From Hyphomicrobiales bacterium (GTDB lineage: Bacteria > Pseudomonadota > Alphaproteobacteria > Rhizobiales > Xanthobacteraceae): a stretch of 64,000 bases of DNA. How positions within the stretch are numbered: the first letter of the stretch is position 1; each line of letters begins with the position of its first letter. Where the stretch lies: the NCBI GenBank assembly GCA_009377695.1, contig WHTP01000001.1:1-64000 (forward strand), in the 5' to 3' direction. Positions 42,529-52,136 of this stretch are shown here, in pieces. A model generated the notes under the pieces. The model was not told the DNA's origin. It did no database searches and saw nothing but the letters and a program-made list of their open reading frames with translations. The position numbers and the translations under genes are program-made.

Positions 42529-43749
42529 ATGTTGAATCGCGTCACAGAATCGCCGGTGCTCATCGTCGGCGGCGGTATCGGCGGCCTCGCGGCAGCACTC
42601 GCGCTCGCGCAGAAGGGCGTGCGTACGCAGGTGCTCGAACAGGCACCCGAGTTCAGCGAGGTCGGTGCCGGCATTCAGCTCGGTCCCAACGTGTTCCACA
42701 TGTTCGACCTGCTGGGCCTGACCGAGGCGGTCAGTCACCTCGCGGTGTTCCCCGAAAACCTGATCATGCTTGACGCCATCACCGGCGACGAGGTGACGCG
42801 GGTCCCGCTCGACGGGCGCTTTCGCACCATGTTCACGCACCCCTATGCGCTGATCTACCGCCCCGACCTGTTGTCCGTCCTGCTGGAGGCCTGCCGCGGC
42901 AACGAGCTCATCAAATTGCACACGTCTCAAAAGGTCGTGGCGGTGGACGAGCGCGGCAGCGGCGTGACCGCACGCACGGATAAGGGCGCGCGCCATGACG
43001 GTGCTGCGCTGATCGGCGCCGACGGCTTGTGGTCCACCATCCGGCAGCTCATCATCGGCGATGGCAAGCCGCAGGTCGCCGGCCATATCACTTATCGTGC
43101 TGTTTTACCGACCAAGGAGGTGCCCGAGCATCTGCGCCGGTGGTCGATGACGTTCTGGGCCGGCGAGAAGGTGCATCTCGTCATCTATCCGCTGCGCGGC
43201 GGCGAGCTCTACAACCTTGTCGCAGTGTTCCATTCGAACCGCTATGAAGAGGGCTGGGACAGCTTCGGCGATCCGGCAGAACTGCATGAGCGGTTCGCCA
43301 AGACCTGCGAACCGGTGCGCACGCTGCTCGGCAAGATCGAGAGCTGGCGCATGTGGGTGCTGTGCGACCGCCCGCCGGTGAAAAATTGGAGCGAGGGCCG
43401 CATGACGCTGATCGGCGACGCCGCTCATCCGATGCTGCAATACCTCGGGCAGGGCGGCTGCATGGCGATCGAAGATGCTGTCTGCCTCGCAAACCGCGTC
43501 GAAAGCGCGCAAGGCGATCACGCGGCGGCCTTCCAGGCTTATCAGGCCGCGCGCTATCTGCGCACCGGCCGCGTGCAGATCATGGCGCGGGTCTACGGCG
43601 AGTTCTATCACGCGAGCGGCGTCGCGCGTGAACTGCGCAACATGATGCTGTCCGCGCGTACGGCGGAGCAATCGTTCGAGGCGATGGAGTGGCTCTACGG
43701 CGAGGATCGTGGGCCGACCGGATACGGCCGGGTGTTCAGTTTGAGTTGA
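42529..43749 (+). CDS. FAD-dependent aromatic-ring monooxygenase
   Basis: A 406-residue flavoprotein hydroxylase of the salicylate/3-hydroxybenzoate 6-hydroxylase group; a strong AAGGAG site precedes the ATG. FAD motifs are present in order: LIVGGGIGGLAAALALAQKG (residue 10), the DG motif GADGLWSTIRQ (about 165), and GD-box LIGDAAHPMLQYLGQGGCMA (about 300). The nearest biochemical guess is para-type hydroxylation of a 3-hydroxybenzoate-like acid using NADH, giving a gentisate-type product; no ring-cleavage gene is adjacent, so the substrate is open. It is the only gene of its transcript visible. Confidence 0.85.
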   Translation: MLNRVTESPVLIVGGGIGGLAAALALAQKGVRTQVLEQAPEFSEVGAGIQLGPNVFHMFDLLGLTEAVSHLAVFPENLIMLDAITGDEVTRVPLDGRFRTMFTHPYALIYRPDLLSVLLEACRGNELIKLHTSQKVVAVDERGSGVTARTDKGARHDGAALIGADGLWSTIRQLIIGDGKPQVAGHITYRAVLPTKEVPEHLRRWSMTFWAGEKVHLVIYPLRGGELYNLVAVFHSNRYEEGWDSFGDPAELHERFAKTCEPVRTLLGKIESWRMWVLCDRPPVKNWSEGRMTLIGDAAHPMLQYLGQGGCMAIEDAVCLANRVESAQGDHAAAFQAYQAARYLRTGRVQIMARVYGEFYHASGVARELRNMMLSARTAEQSFEAMEWLYGEDRGPTGYGRVFSLS

Positions 43750-43921
43750 TCCTGTTCCCCTCAAGAATCGATCCAGACGATGATTTTGGGGCCGCTGCGA
43801 CTTTGGCGGGGTTGATCATCCACGAGTAAGACGACGCCTACCCATGTGGCTAGTGGACGAAGCGCAGGTCGCGGGACATCTCTAGCGTACGCATTCCAGA
43901 GAGAGGTCCCAAGGAGATCCC

Positions 43922-44791
43922 ATGAGCAGAAACATACAAGACGTTTCCACCGCGCTGGAAGGCGTGGTTGGGAATTTGGCGCCGAGCCTCGTGTCCGTCA
44001 CCTCCCATCGCATGCAGGCCTCGGGCTTCGTTTGGCGCACCGGCCTTATCGTCACGTCGGACGAAGGGCTTGCCGACGAGGGCGACGTTCGTGTGACGCT
44101 GCCTGGCGGCGACAGCATTCCCGCGAAGCCCCTTGGGCGAGATCCGAGCACGGCCATCGCGTTGCTCAAGGTTGACCGGCCGAATTTGCAGCCCGTCGCC
44201 ATGGCGGCAACGATACCTTCGCCCGGCGCTCTCGTTCTTGCCCTGGGCGCGGAGAGCGGCGCTCCGACCGCAGCTCTCGGCGTGATCGCTGTCAGCAGGG
44301 GATCTTGGCAGTCGATGCGCGGTGGCGAGATTGACGCCCGCGTCGAGATCGATGCCCGCTTGCGGCGGACGGCGGAAGGCGGTCTTGCGGTGAACGCTGC
44401 AGGGCAGGCGTTCGGCATGACGGTGTTTGGACCACGCCGGCGCGTATTGGTGATACCTTCGATCACGATTGGGCGCATCGCAGCAAAGCTGGAGACCCAC
44501 GGGCATATTCCGCGCGGCTACCTGGGTCTCGGCCTGCAACCCGTGACGATCGAGGGTGGTGGCGCAGGCGTCATGGTGATGAGCGTGGATCCCAAGGGCC
44601 CCGGAGCGGCAGCTCAGATTCATCAAGGAGATGTTCTCGTGAGCTGGGATGGTAAGCCCATCAGCAAGCTGCAACCATTGCTGAGATCGTTGGGGCCCGA
44701 CAGTATCGGCAAGCTCATCGAGATCGAGTTGCGAAGAGGTGGTCAATCGCACCAGGCAAGACTTCAAATCGGGGAAAGGCCAGCGGCTTGA
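43922..44791 (+). CDS. HtrA/DegP-like pseudoprotease with PDZ domain
   Basis: A 289-residue protein with an HtrA fold followed by a PDZ domain (GYLGLGLQPVTIEGGGAGVM, AAQIHQGDVLVSWDGKPI). All three catalytic positions are changed: the His segment reads IVTSDEGLAD where IVTxxHVV is normal, the Asp segment reads DPSTAIALLKV for DxxTDIALLKV, and the Ser segment reads TAEGGLAVN for GNSGGPLVN. No signal peptide is visible, so it may be cytoplasmic. It is coupled by 4 nt to a LuxR-type regulator. I infer a binding or sensing role for the dead protease, perhaps controlling the regulator. Confidence 0.85.
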   Translation: MSRNIQDVSTALEGVVGNLAPSLVSVTSHRMQASGFVWRTGLIVTSDEGLADEGDVRVTLPGGDSIPAKPLGRDPSTAIALLKVDRPNLQPVAMAATIPSPGALVLALGAESGAPTAALGVIAVSRGSWQSMRGGEIDARVEIDARLRRTAEGGLAVNAAGQAFGMTVFGPRRRVLVIPSITIGRIAAKLETHGHIPRGYLGLGLQPVTIEGGGAGVMVMSVDPKGPGAAAQIHQGDVLVSWDGKPISKLQPLLRSLGPDSIGKLIEIELRRGGQSHQARLQIGERPAA

Positions 44792-45168
44792 GAGAACCGC
44801 GCGCGAGAGATCGGATACGGCTGGCGGTCGACGTGGCTGATCCCGCTCTCGCTGATCGGATCGCGTCTGTCTTGGCCGATGTTGAAGGGCTCGAGCTGGT
44901 CGGCAAGGATGATGAACCCGACGCACTTGTCGTCGCCGCGCCCGGAGCAGTGGCCGAGCCGGAAGCCAGCATTGCACTCACCGGCCGAGAATTGGAGGTG
45001 CTTGCCCTCCTGGCCGAGGGCGCATCGAACAAGCTGATCGCCCGCCGGCTCGGCATCTCCACACACACGGCCAAATATCACGTCGCTTCGTTGCTGGAGA
45101 AGCTTGACGCCGTGAGCCGCACGGACGCTGTCGCTCATGCCGCCAGGATCGGTGTCCTTCATTTTTGA
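44788..45168 (+). CDS. LuxR-type regulator coupled to pseudoprotease
   Basis: A 126-residue protein whose TTG start overlaps the previous stop by 4 nt. The first 60 residues look like a shrunken response-regulator receiver (RIRLAVDVADPALADRIAS, DALVVAAPGA) lacking a clear phosphoacceptor Asp. The HTH domain reads LTGRELEVLALLAEGASNKL, then LGISTHTAKYHVASLLEKL. A shortened receiver without phosphorylation suggests control by protein contact, plausibly with the PDZ protein from the same transcript. Confidence 0.82.
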   Translation: MREPRARDRIRLAVDVADPALADRIASVLADVEGLELVGKDDEPDALVVAAPGAVAEPEASIALTGRELEVLALLAEGASNKLIARRLGISTHTAKYHVASLLEKLDAVSRTDAVAHAARIGVLHF

Positions 45169-45264
45169 CGGGCACACCGTCAGCCGTCAGCGCACCCGCC
45201 CCAACGCCGCTTCGACAATGGCCACCGGCCGCGCAACCTCCTTAGGGTTAGTGCCGCCGTTGGG

Positions 45265-45637
45265 TTACACTTGCGCAAGCTGAAAGACGTTGCCCTCGGG
45301 ATCCTTACCGTCACAGAGCGGTCCCGTCAGACCAGGATAGGATTTAATCTCGCCTAGCGGCACGCCCTTGGCGATCAACTCGGCCCGCAACGTCTTCAAG
45401 TCTCGATCGATACTGAGCACACTTGGCGTTGGTTTCGACCTGCCACGATGATGCGTCAGCGACGCGGTAGGGCTTGCCGACCCGATGCATTGCAATCTCG
45501 CACGCCCCAGCTTTGAGCACAGCCCATTCGTTCCTGATCTCCTCGATCACGGGCAGGCCGAACATCGTATGGTAGAAATCCGCCAACCGGTCGACATCCT
45601 GGACGTAGAGAATAATCCGGCTAAGCGAAACGGTCAT
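45265..45637 (-). pseudogene. VOC/glyoxalase-fold protein, frameshifted
   Basis: The first frame encodes the N-terminal half of a VOC protein (RIILYVQDVDRLADFYHTMF, GLPVIEE...WAVLKAG, ending SSWQVETNAK). The second half continues in another frame as VLSIDRDLKTLRAELIAKGV, finishing DPEGNVFQLAQV. One extra T near 45420 explains the shift. The ATG overlaps the livF stop (ATGA), so it was the last cistron of the Liv operon. It may be inactive or carry a sequencing error. Confidence 0.65.
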
Positions 45638-46347
45638 GCCGCACCTGCCTCCACAATCCCCACCAGCCGCGCAAGCTTCTCCGGATCGTCGCGCAGCGCC
45701 GTCGACGAGCCATCATACACAATGCGGCCCTTGTCCATGATCACCGCGCGCTCGGCGAAGCCGAGCGCCACGCGAGTGTTCTGCTCGACCAGGACGATCG
45801 ACAGCCCCGAGTCGCGCAGCTTCGTCAGTACGCCGGTCAACGTCTCGACCAGCACGGGCGCGAGGCCCTCGGTCGGCTCATCCATCAGCAGCATTGTGGG
45901 ATTGGTGAGCAGCGCCCGCGCGATCGCCAGCATCTGCTGCTCGCCGCCGGAGAGCTGGTTGCCCATGTTGGTGAGCCGCTCTTGCAGGCGCGGGAACAAC
46001 TCGAACACGCGCGCTTCGGTCCAGGGGCCGGAGCGCGCGCCGATCTCGAGGTTCTCGCGCACCGACAGCGATGGGAAGATCTCGCGCTCCTGCGGCACAT
46101 AGCCGAGCCCCGCGAGCGCGCGTGCATAGATCGGCATGCGCGCGATGCTGCGTCCGCCGAGCAGCACATCGCCCTTGTGCATGCGGGTGTGGCCCATGGC
46201 GGTCGCGAGCAGGGTGGTCTTGCCGACGCCGTTGCGGCCAACGATGCTGATGTTCTCACCGCTCGCGAGCGTCAGGTTGATATCTTCGAGCACCACGGTC
46301 TCGCCGTAGCCCGCCGAGACGCCGCGGAATGCGAGCGCGTCAGCCAT
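45634..46347 (-). CDS. livF: Branched-chain amino acid-type ABC ATPase LivF
   Basis: A 237-residue ATPase starting at an ATG that overlaps the livG end by 8 nt. Walker A GRNGVGKTTLL, signature LSGGEQQMLAIARALL, Walker B LLMDEPTEGLAPVLVE (the LivF type) and LVEQNT are present. With LivG it powers the LivHM channel; the same transporter class also takes up aromatic acids and amides, so the ligand is not certain. Confidence 0.93.
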   Translation of the reverse strand: MADALAFRGVSAGYGETVVLEDINLTLASGENISIVGRNGVGKTTLLATAMGHTRMHKGDVLLGGRSIARMPIYARALAGLGYVPQEREIFPSLSVRENLEIGARSGPWTEARVFELFPRLQERLTNMGNQLSGGEQQMLAIARALLTNPTMLLMDEPTEGLAPVLVETLTGVLTKLRDSGLSIVLVEQNTRVALGFAERAVIMDKGRIVYDGSSTALRDDPEKLARLVGIVEAGAA

Positions 46348-47095
46348 GGTGCGCCTTCCCGAGATAGACGTCGCGCACGCGCTGGTCGGCGCCGATCTCC
46401 TTCGGCGTGCCTTCCGCAAAGATCGCGCCGCCGACCAGCACCGTGATGCGCTCCGCGAAGCGGAAGACGAGGTCCATGTCGTGATCGATGATGAGCACGC
46501 CGATTTGCTTCGGCAGCGCCGCCACGGCGTCGAGGATGATATGGCTCTCGGTGCTCGGTACGCCGGCCGCCGGCTCGTCAAGCAGCAGCACTTGCGGCTC
46601 GAGTCCGAGCGCGATCGCCAGCTCGACCAGCCGCTGGCGTCCGTAGGGCAGCTCGGAGACGCGATGGCCGGCGTAATCCGAGAGCTTGAGCACGTCGAGG
46701 AGGCGCATTGCCTCCTCCACCACATCGTTGCGCATCCCCGCCGGCTTCATCATCTGCGCGCCGGCGCCGAGGCGTTCGGCGACGGCCATGTAGACGTTGT
46801 CCAACACGGAGAGCCCGCGGAACAGCCGATTGATCTGGAAGGTGCGCGCGATGCCGAGTTTTACGCGGGCGGACTGCTGCATGGTCGTGATGTCACGGCC
46901 CTCGAGCAGCACCTTGCCTTGCGTCGGCAGGAATACGCCGGTGAGGAGATTAATGAAGGTCGTCTTGCCGGCGCCGTTCGGTCCGATCAGCGCGTGGCGC
47001 GCGCCGCGCTCCAGCCGGAAATTGATGTCGCGGGCGGCGGCGAGCGCGCCAAAACTCTTGCTGAGCGCGCGGGTTTCAAGCAGCGGATCGGTCAT
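46340..47095 (-). CDS. livG: Branched-chain amino acid-type ABC ATPase LivG
   Basis: A 251-residue ATPase with Walker A GPNGAGKTTFINLLTG (LivG form), a long insertion typical of LivG after it, LPYGRQRLVELAIALGLEPQ as the signature, and Walker B LLLDEPAAGVPSTES. The usual AGLNPxE is AGVPSTE here, a mild deviation. The ATG overlaps the livM stop (ATGA), giving a translationally coupled operon. Confidence 0.93.
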   Translation of the reverse strand: MTDPLLETRALSKSFGALAAARDINFRLERGARHALIGPNGAGKTTFINLLTGVFLPTQGKVLLEGRDITTMQQSARVKLGIARTFQINRLFRGLSVLDNVYMAVAERLGAGAQMMKPAGMRNDVVEEAMRLLDVLKLSDYAGHRVSELPYGRQRLVELAIALGLEPQVLLLDEPAAGVPSTESHIILDAVAALPKQIGVLIIDHDMDLVFRFAERITVLVGGAIFAEGTPKEIGADQRVRDVYLGKAHHG

Positions 47096-48132
47096 GACGG
47101 TCCGCTCTTGGTTGCGCGCATGGTCGCGCCTTTAGCCATGAGACGGTTGCGCAGCATGTCCCACAGGCCGATGACGCCGTTGCGCGCAAACAGCGCGATC
47201 AGCACGAGCATCAGACCGAGGCCGAGCTGCCAAGCAGTAGGATAGACCTGCGCAAGGAAGTGCGAGAGCGCCATATAGACGACGGCACCGATGAAGGCGC
47301 CGTAGAGCCGTCCGTAGCCGCCGAGCACCAGGATGATCAGCACGGTCGCGGCGCGATCGAGGCTAAGCGTGCTGAGATTCACATAGGCATTGGCCTGCGC
47401 CCACAAGCCACCGGCAATGCCGGCGATCGCCGCCGAGATCGTGTAGCAGGTGACCAGCCGCCAGTTCACCGGCGCGCCGACCGCGTGCATGCGCAGCACA
47501 TTCTCGCGAATGCCGGTGAGGCTGCGGCCGAACGGCGAATAGACGAGCGTGCGCACGAAGATGAAGCACAGGAACAGCACGCCCAGCACGTAGAGATACT
47601 GCACGCGCGGATAGAGCGGGTTGAACTCGAACAGGCCGAATAGCGGCGGGATTGGCAGGTTCGGCAACCCATCGAAGCCGCCGGTGTACTTCTCTCCCAT
47701 GTTGGCGGCTTCTTCGAGCAGCGCCATAGTGCAAAGCGTGAGCATCAGCAGCGTCAGGCCAGTGGTGCGGAGAAGAATCAGACCCGAGGCGAAGCCGATC
47801 AATGCGGCGACGCTGGCGCCCATCAAAAGGCCCGAGATCGGCTCGTTCCAGATGCCATGATGCGCCAGCATCCCGACCGTGTAGGCGCCGGCGCCGAAGA
47901 AGGCGGCATGCCCGAGCGTGACAATGCCGGCATAGCCGAGCGCCAGATCGAGCGAGAGCGCGAACAGGATGGTGACCAGGAGATCGGTGCCGAACCCGAG
48001 GTGGTTCGGAAACGCGAAGTAGAACGCCAGCGCGAGGATCCATGGCAGCGGCTCCCAGACACGCAGACGATGGCGGTTGACCAACGCGAGCGCCGCCGGA
48101 TGGCGGCCGAGATCGTAAGCCGGCGCGCTCAT
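47092..48132 (-). CDS. livM: Branched-chain amino acid-type ABC permease LivM
   Basis: A 346-residue permease; the start at 48132 overlaps the livH stop by 4 nt and is preferred to one 36 bp upstream. About nine hydrophobic segments, with family marks LALGYAGIVTLGHAAFFGAG, YSPFGRSLTGIRENVLRMHA and AGGLWAQANAYVNL. The coupling sequence (GRSLTGIRENxxRMHAVG) is intact. Forms the transmembrane pair with LivH. Confidence 0.92.
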   Translation of the reverse strand: MSAPAYDLGRHPAALALVNRHRLRVWEPLPWILALAFYFAFPNHLGFGTDLLVTILFALSLDLALGYAGIVTLGHAAFFGAGAYTVGMLAHHGIWNEPISGLLMGASVAALIGFASGLILLRTTGLTLLMLTLCTMALLEEAANMGEKYTGGFDGLPNLPIPPLFGLFEFNPLYPRVQYLYVLGVLFLCFIFVRTLVYSPFGRSLTGIRENVLRMHAVGAPVNWRLVTCYTISAAIAGIAGGLWAQANAYVNLSTLSLDRAATVLIILVLGGYGRLYGAFIGAVVYMALSHFLAQVYPTAWQLGLGLMLVLIALFARNGVIGLWDMLRNRLMAKGATMRATKSGPS

Positions 48133-49010
48133 GTCGCCTTGCCTCCGAACAGGCCCTGTGGCCGCCACAGCAAGAGCAGGATGGTCATCGCAAAGATGAA
48201 CAGCGTGCCGCCCTGCGGCAAGTATTTCTTCAGCGCAAAGTCAAAGATGCCGATGAGGATCGAGGCGAAGAACACGCCGGTGACACGTCCTAGGCCACCG
48301 ACAGAAACCACGATCAGGAAGTACACCAGATAGATCAGCGGATATTGTGGATTGAGGCCGAGGAACTCGGCGCCGAGGCCGCCGCCGATCGCCGCCATGC
48401 CGCTGCCGAACGCAAAGGTGAACATGAACAAGCGGTCGATATTGATGCCGAGCGATTCCGCCATGCGCCGGTTATCGACTGCGGCGCGGATCTGCGCGCC
48501 CATACGCGTGCGCTCGAAGCCGAGCCAGAGGCCGATCACGATGGCCGTGCCAACGGCGATCAGGAAGACGCTGTAAGTGCGATAGTGCAAAATGCCGAGG
48601 TCGAGCTGGCCTTGCAACCATGACGGCAGCATGAGCTGCTGGTTCTCCGGGCCGATCGTGAGCGTCACCGTCGAGATCATCATGAAGACGAGCCCGATGG
48701 TGAACAGCACCTGGTCGAGCTCGGATGCGCGATAGAGTCTGGAGTAAAGCAGCCGCTCGAAGGCGATGCTGACGCCGGCGATGACGACGAAGCCGAGCGC
48801 CAGCGCCGGCAGGAAGCCGATCCCCCAGTTGCGCATCGCCAAGACGATCACATAGCCGCCGAGCATGGCGAAGCCGCCATGGGCGAGATTGACGAAGCCC
48901 ATCAGACCCATGGTGACGGACAGCCCGACCGACACGATGAACAGCACCATGCCGGCGGCAAGACCGCCCAGCACCATGCTGGCGACGTCAATTCCGAAGA
49001 TCACGCGCAT
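48129..49010 (-). CDS. livH: Branched-chain amino acid-type ABC permease LivH
   Basis: A 293-residue permease. N-terminal LAAGMVLFIVSVGLSVTMGL and MGFVNLAHGGFAMLGGYV, then the coupling element FERTRMGAQIRAAVDNRRMA and LGAEFLGLNPQYPLIYLVYF are typical. First membrane gene of the operon, 166 bp after the binding-protein gene; that gap has no recognisable gene. Confidence 0.92.
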   Translation of the reverse strand: MRVIFGIDVASMVLGGLAAGMVLFIVSVGLSVTMGLMGFVNLAHGGFAMLGGYVIVLAMRNWGIGFLPALALGFVVIAGVSIAFERLLYSRLYRASELDQVLFTIGLVFMMISTVTLTIGPENQQLMLPSWLQGQLDLGILHYRTYSVFLIAVGTAIVIGLWLGFERTRMGAQIRAAVDNRRMAESLGINIDRLFMFTFAFGSGMAAIGGGLGAEFLGLNPQYPLIYLVYFLIVVSVGGLGRVTGVFFASILIGIFDFALKKYLPQGGTLFIFAMTILLLLWRPQGLFGGKAT

Positions 49011-49176
49011 TCCCCGCCGGACGACCGGCCCGCTTCATACGGCAGGCTCGGTCATTTCAAATCGTATTCCGGACCTCGCGTCCGATCCGCTACGGCCGGG
49101 AGTATAGCAGACGCCATCTCGTCTGCCCCGCGACTTTCACAGCATGCAGCGCACCAGTTCGACAGTCACGCGACGG

Positions 49177-50364
49177 TTACTTGCAAGGCGGAATCTTCAG
49201 TGCCTTGCAAGCATCCTTCACATTCTCGACGGTCGCGATCGTATTCTGATACAGGCGCTCGTTCTTCATCACGACTTCCGAGAGATACTCGTTCATGACG
49301 ATGTCGCGGGTGTCGGGGTCGATCAGGATCGGGCCGCGCGGGCTCGCGAACTTCCAGCCGCGCAGCGATTTGAGCGCTTGCTCGGCGTCGAGTTTGCCCT
49401 TGGTCGCCTCGATCGCGTGGGCGATCGCGGCCATGCCGTCATAGCCGCCGACCGCCATGAAGTCCGGCGTCGATTCGGCGCCGTAGTCCTTCTTCCAGGA
49501 TGCGATGAAGCGCTGGTTCTCGGCGTTCGTCAGGTCGGCGTGATAGTGGTGCATGGTGATGAGACCGATCGCGGCCTTGCCCATGGCCTGCAGCTTGTTG
49601 TCCTGCGTGACGTCGCCGGGGCCGATCAGCTTGATGCCGGCTTGCCGCATGCCGAGCGCGCCATAGGTGCGCACCACCGCCGACGAATGGTCGCCGGCCG
49701 GCACGAACACGAAGAACACGTCCGGCTTCTTGTCCTTAGCGCGCTGGAAGAACGGCGTGTAGTCGGGTACCGCGGCGGGGCCGCCCATCGGGATCTCGTC
49801 GATCACCTTGCCGCCCGAGGCTTCGAAGGCGCGCTTGAACGACGCGAGCATGTCCTTGCCGGGCGGGAAGTCGGCGTAGCCGACCACCGCGGTCTTGGCT
49901 TTGAGATTCTTCGCGGCAGTCTCGCCCATGGCGTAGCCCGCGTGCCACATGCTGAACGAGGTGCGCACGTAGTAGTTCGACATCTGCGTGATGTGCGCCG
50001 TGCCGGCATTCATGATCACTGCGAGCTTCTTGCCGGCGTTGACGACCGGCGCCGACGCGATTGCATTCGGCGAGTACACCCAGCCCGCCAGCACGTCGAC
50101 CTTGTCCTGGGTCAACAGCTCCTGGATCACGTTGCGGGCATTGCCGCCGCCGGGATCCTTCACATCGCGTTTGAAGAACGTGACCTTGTAGCCCTTTACG
50201 GGATTGAGCTTGAGATACTGCTCCATCCCGCGGTCGATTTGTTGCGCGAGTTCGGCGCCGACGCCGGTATAGGGCAGGATGACGCCGACCCTGACCTCTT
50301 GCTGTGCCTGCGCCAAGCTCGCTGCCGACGCGAACGCGCCGGCAAGAACCAATGTGCGGACCAT
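49177..50364 (-). CDS. Liv-type ABC substrate-binding protein
   Basis: A 395-residue periplasmic receptor (type I fold, LivK/AmiC group). The signal peptide ends LAGAFASAASLAQA. The mature start QEVRVGVILPYTGVGAELAQ and later GNARNVIQELLTQDKVDVLA, and PAGDHSSAVVRTYGALGM, are typical. The two C-terminal cysteines (ACKALKIPPCK) may form a disulphide. It is the first gene of the Liv operon. The binding pocket does not show an obvious amino acid signature, so other ligands such as aromatic acids are possible; the nearby monooxygenase would fit. Confidence 0.92.
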   Translation of the reverse strand: MVRTLVLAGAFASAASLAQAQQEVRVGVILPYTGVGAELAQQIDRGMEQYLKLNPVKGYKVTFFKRDVKDPGGGNARNVIQELLTQDKVDVLAGWVYSPNAIASAPVVNAGKKLAVIMNAGTAHITQMSNYYVRTSFSMWHAGYAMGETAAKNLKAKTAVVGYADFPPGKDMLASFKRAFEASGGKVIDEIPMGGPAAVPDYTPFFQRAKDKKPDVFFVFVPAGDHSSAVVRTYGALGMRQAGIKLIGPGDVTQDNKLQAMGKAAIGLITMHHYHADLTNAENQRFIASWKKDYGAESTPDFMAVGGYDGMAAIAHAIEATKGKLDAEQALKSLRGWKFASPRGPILIDPDTRDIVMNEYLSEVVMKNERLYQNTIATVENVKDACKALKIPPCK

Positions 50365-50550
50365 TTAGGAACCCTCCAGGTGATGCTGACGCGGGACGTT
50401 TGCCGCGCGCACGATGTTGCGAAGTTGCCGGCGGCTCAGGCTTCTTTTGGCTGCGCGATGCCGCGTTTGGCCACTTTTTCGACGGCAATCAAAGGCCAGC
50501 CGGCTACCGCCGTCAAGGCGTCACGGTGCGGCGCGATGGCCTACCAATGT

Positions 50551-51960
50551 CTAGGAAGCGCGCACTTGCGGGATCGGAGGAACGGTGCTGCCCGGCGCCC
50601 TTGCGCTGTGCGATTGTTCGGTGCGGCGGACGCGATCGAAGAAGTCGCCGACCTTCGACTCAAGCACGACGGCGCGCGCCGAGAGCTGCTCGGTCCAGCT
50701 CTGGATCTCGCCGGCCGCGTCGGCGCCGCGTCGTGCGACCTGCTCGACCGCCTTGATCTCGTCGGCTGTGTGCACCGTGTTGTGGGCGGTGATCTGCATG
50801 CTCGACGCGATCTGGCGCGCGGAAGCCGACTGCTGCTCGACCGCGGAGGCGATCGAGGTCGCGACCGCCGCCAGGTTCTGGATGATGCCGGCGATCGACG
50901 TGATCTCGTCGACGGCGCGCCGGGTGGCGTCCTGGATTTCGGTCACCTGGCTCGAAATCTCGCCTGTCGCCTTCGACGTCTGGTTCGCAAGCTGCTTGAC
51001 CTCGGAGGCGACGACCGCGAAGCCCTTGCCGGCCTCGCCGGCGCGTGCCGCCTCGATGGTCGCGTTGAGCGCGAGAAGATTGGTCTGCGACGCGATCTTC
51101 GAAATCAACTCGACCACCGAGCCGATATGTTTCGCCGCCTCGTCGAGCGAGCGGATTGCCTGGCTCGTCCGCTCGGCCTCGCTCACTGTAGTCTGCGTCA
51201 TCGCCAGGCCGCGGTCGGCCTGCCCACCGATCTCGGCGATCGATTGCGACAACTCTTCGGACGCCGGCACTGCGATCCCGACGCACTCACGCGTCGCGCC
51301 CAAAGCGGTCGAGGCCGATGCCATGCGGCCGAGCGTTTCGGCCGCCGCCTGCTGCAAGCCTGCCGAGGTCGTCGCGAGCGAGCCCGCGGCCTCCTTGATG
51401 GCGCCGATCACGGCGCCGATGGTGTCGCCAAATTCGGCGATCGCCTGCTCGATCTGCTTGCGCCGGCTCGCGCGCGAATTCGCGACGATCTGCAGATGCA
51501 GGGTGCTGGTCAGTGCAGCGTCGCACATGATCGCCTGGCCGATAAGCTTGGCATGGGTGGCGAGCGAGGTCGGCGAGAACCAGTAGTGCCGCGCAATCAC
51601 GTCGGTCATCCGGCGCATCACCACGCAGCCGGAATTGAGCCGCACCCGCGATTCCACCCCGATGGCGGCATGTTCGCGCGCGTTATATTGACAGGACTCC
51701 GCATAGGCATCGTCGAACCAGCCGGAGAGCAGGTGGCGGTAATGCGACAGTTCGAGCTCGCGGATGCGGGCGTGGTGCTTGGCGAAGGTCGCCGCAATCT
51801 GCGGAATTTTCGACGCGCTTGCGATGAAGGCGTCGATCGCCGCGGGCAGGTGCGGCTCGAGGATCGGCCACAGTTGCTGAAGGCGCGCCTGCGCCTCCGC
51901 ATCGAGGCCATAAGCCTCCAAACGGGGGATGATCTCGGCGTGCACTTCGTGCTGGGGCAT
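50551..51960 (-). CDS. Globin-coupled soluble chemoreceptor
   Basis: A 469-residue methyl-accepting protein without membrane helices. Residues 1-165 resemble the protoglobin sensor of HemAT-type receptors (helices with [35 protein letters not shown]). The position where HemAT proteins have the proximal His (HxRIGL) appears to read ESRVRL, so haem binding is doubtful. The signalling hairpin tip reads [20 protein letters not shown], then [19 protein letters not shown]. It probably signals to the chemotaxis array from the cytoplasm. No che genes are nearby. Confidence 0.85.
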   Translation of the reverse strand: MPQHEVHAEIIPRLEAYGLDAEAQARLQQLWPILEPHLPAAIDAFIASASKIPQIAATFAKHHARIRELELSHYRHLLSGWFDDAYAESCQYNAREHAAIGVESRVRLNSGCVVMRRMTDVIARHYWFSPTSLATHAKLIGQAIMCDAALTSTLHLQIVANSRASRRKQIEQAIAEFGDTIGAVIGAIKEAAGSLATTSAGLQQAAAETLGRMASASTALGATRECVGIAVPASEELSQSIAEIGGQADRGLAMTQTTVSEAERTSQAIRSLDEAAKHIGSVVELISKIASQTNLLALNATIEAARAGEAGKGFAVVASEVKQLANQTSKATGEISSQVTEIQDATRRAVDEITSIAGIIQNLAAVATSIASAVEQQSASARQIASSMQITAHNTVHTADEIKAVEQVARRGADAAGEIQSWTEQLSARAVVLESKVGDFFDRVRRTEQSHSARAPGSTVPPIPQVRAS

Positions 51961-52136
51961 CGGTCCCGCCTGTCGTCGACGCGCAATTCGACGCGGGCCG
52001 AACGCGCCCGGCCCATAGTTGATGACGGCATGGTTAATGAAGGATTAAGGGGCTGGCCAATGGAGGTTTTATCGTGCGGCTTGCTTCCGTCCCCCTCTCC
52101 TGGAGGGACGACGGCGTACGCCGCACGGTTGAGCGG

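Noticed and set aside
42529-43749. Assignment to a specific hydroxylase such as salicylate 1-monooxygenase
   Set aside because: The family is clear, but residues setting the substrate cannot be judged by eye, and no pathway neighbour decides it.
43850-43886. Another CTAG hairpin element (CTAGTGG at 43850)
   Set aside because: No complementary arm or second CTAG at the expected distance.
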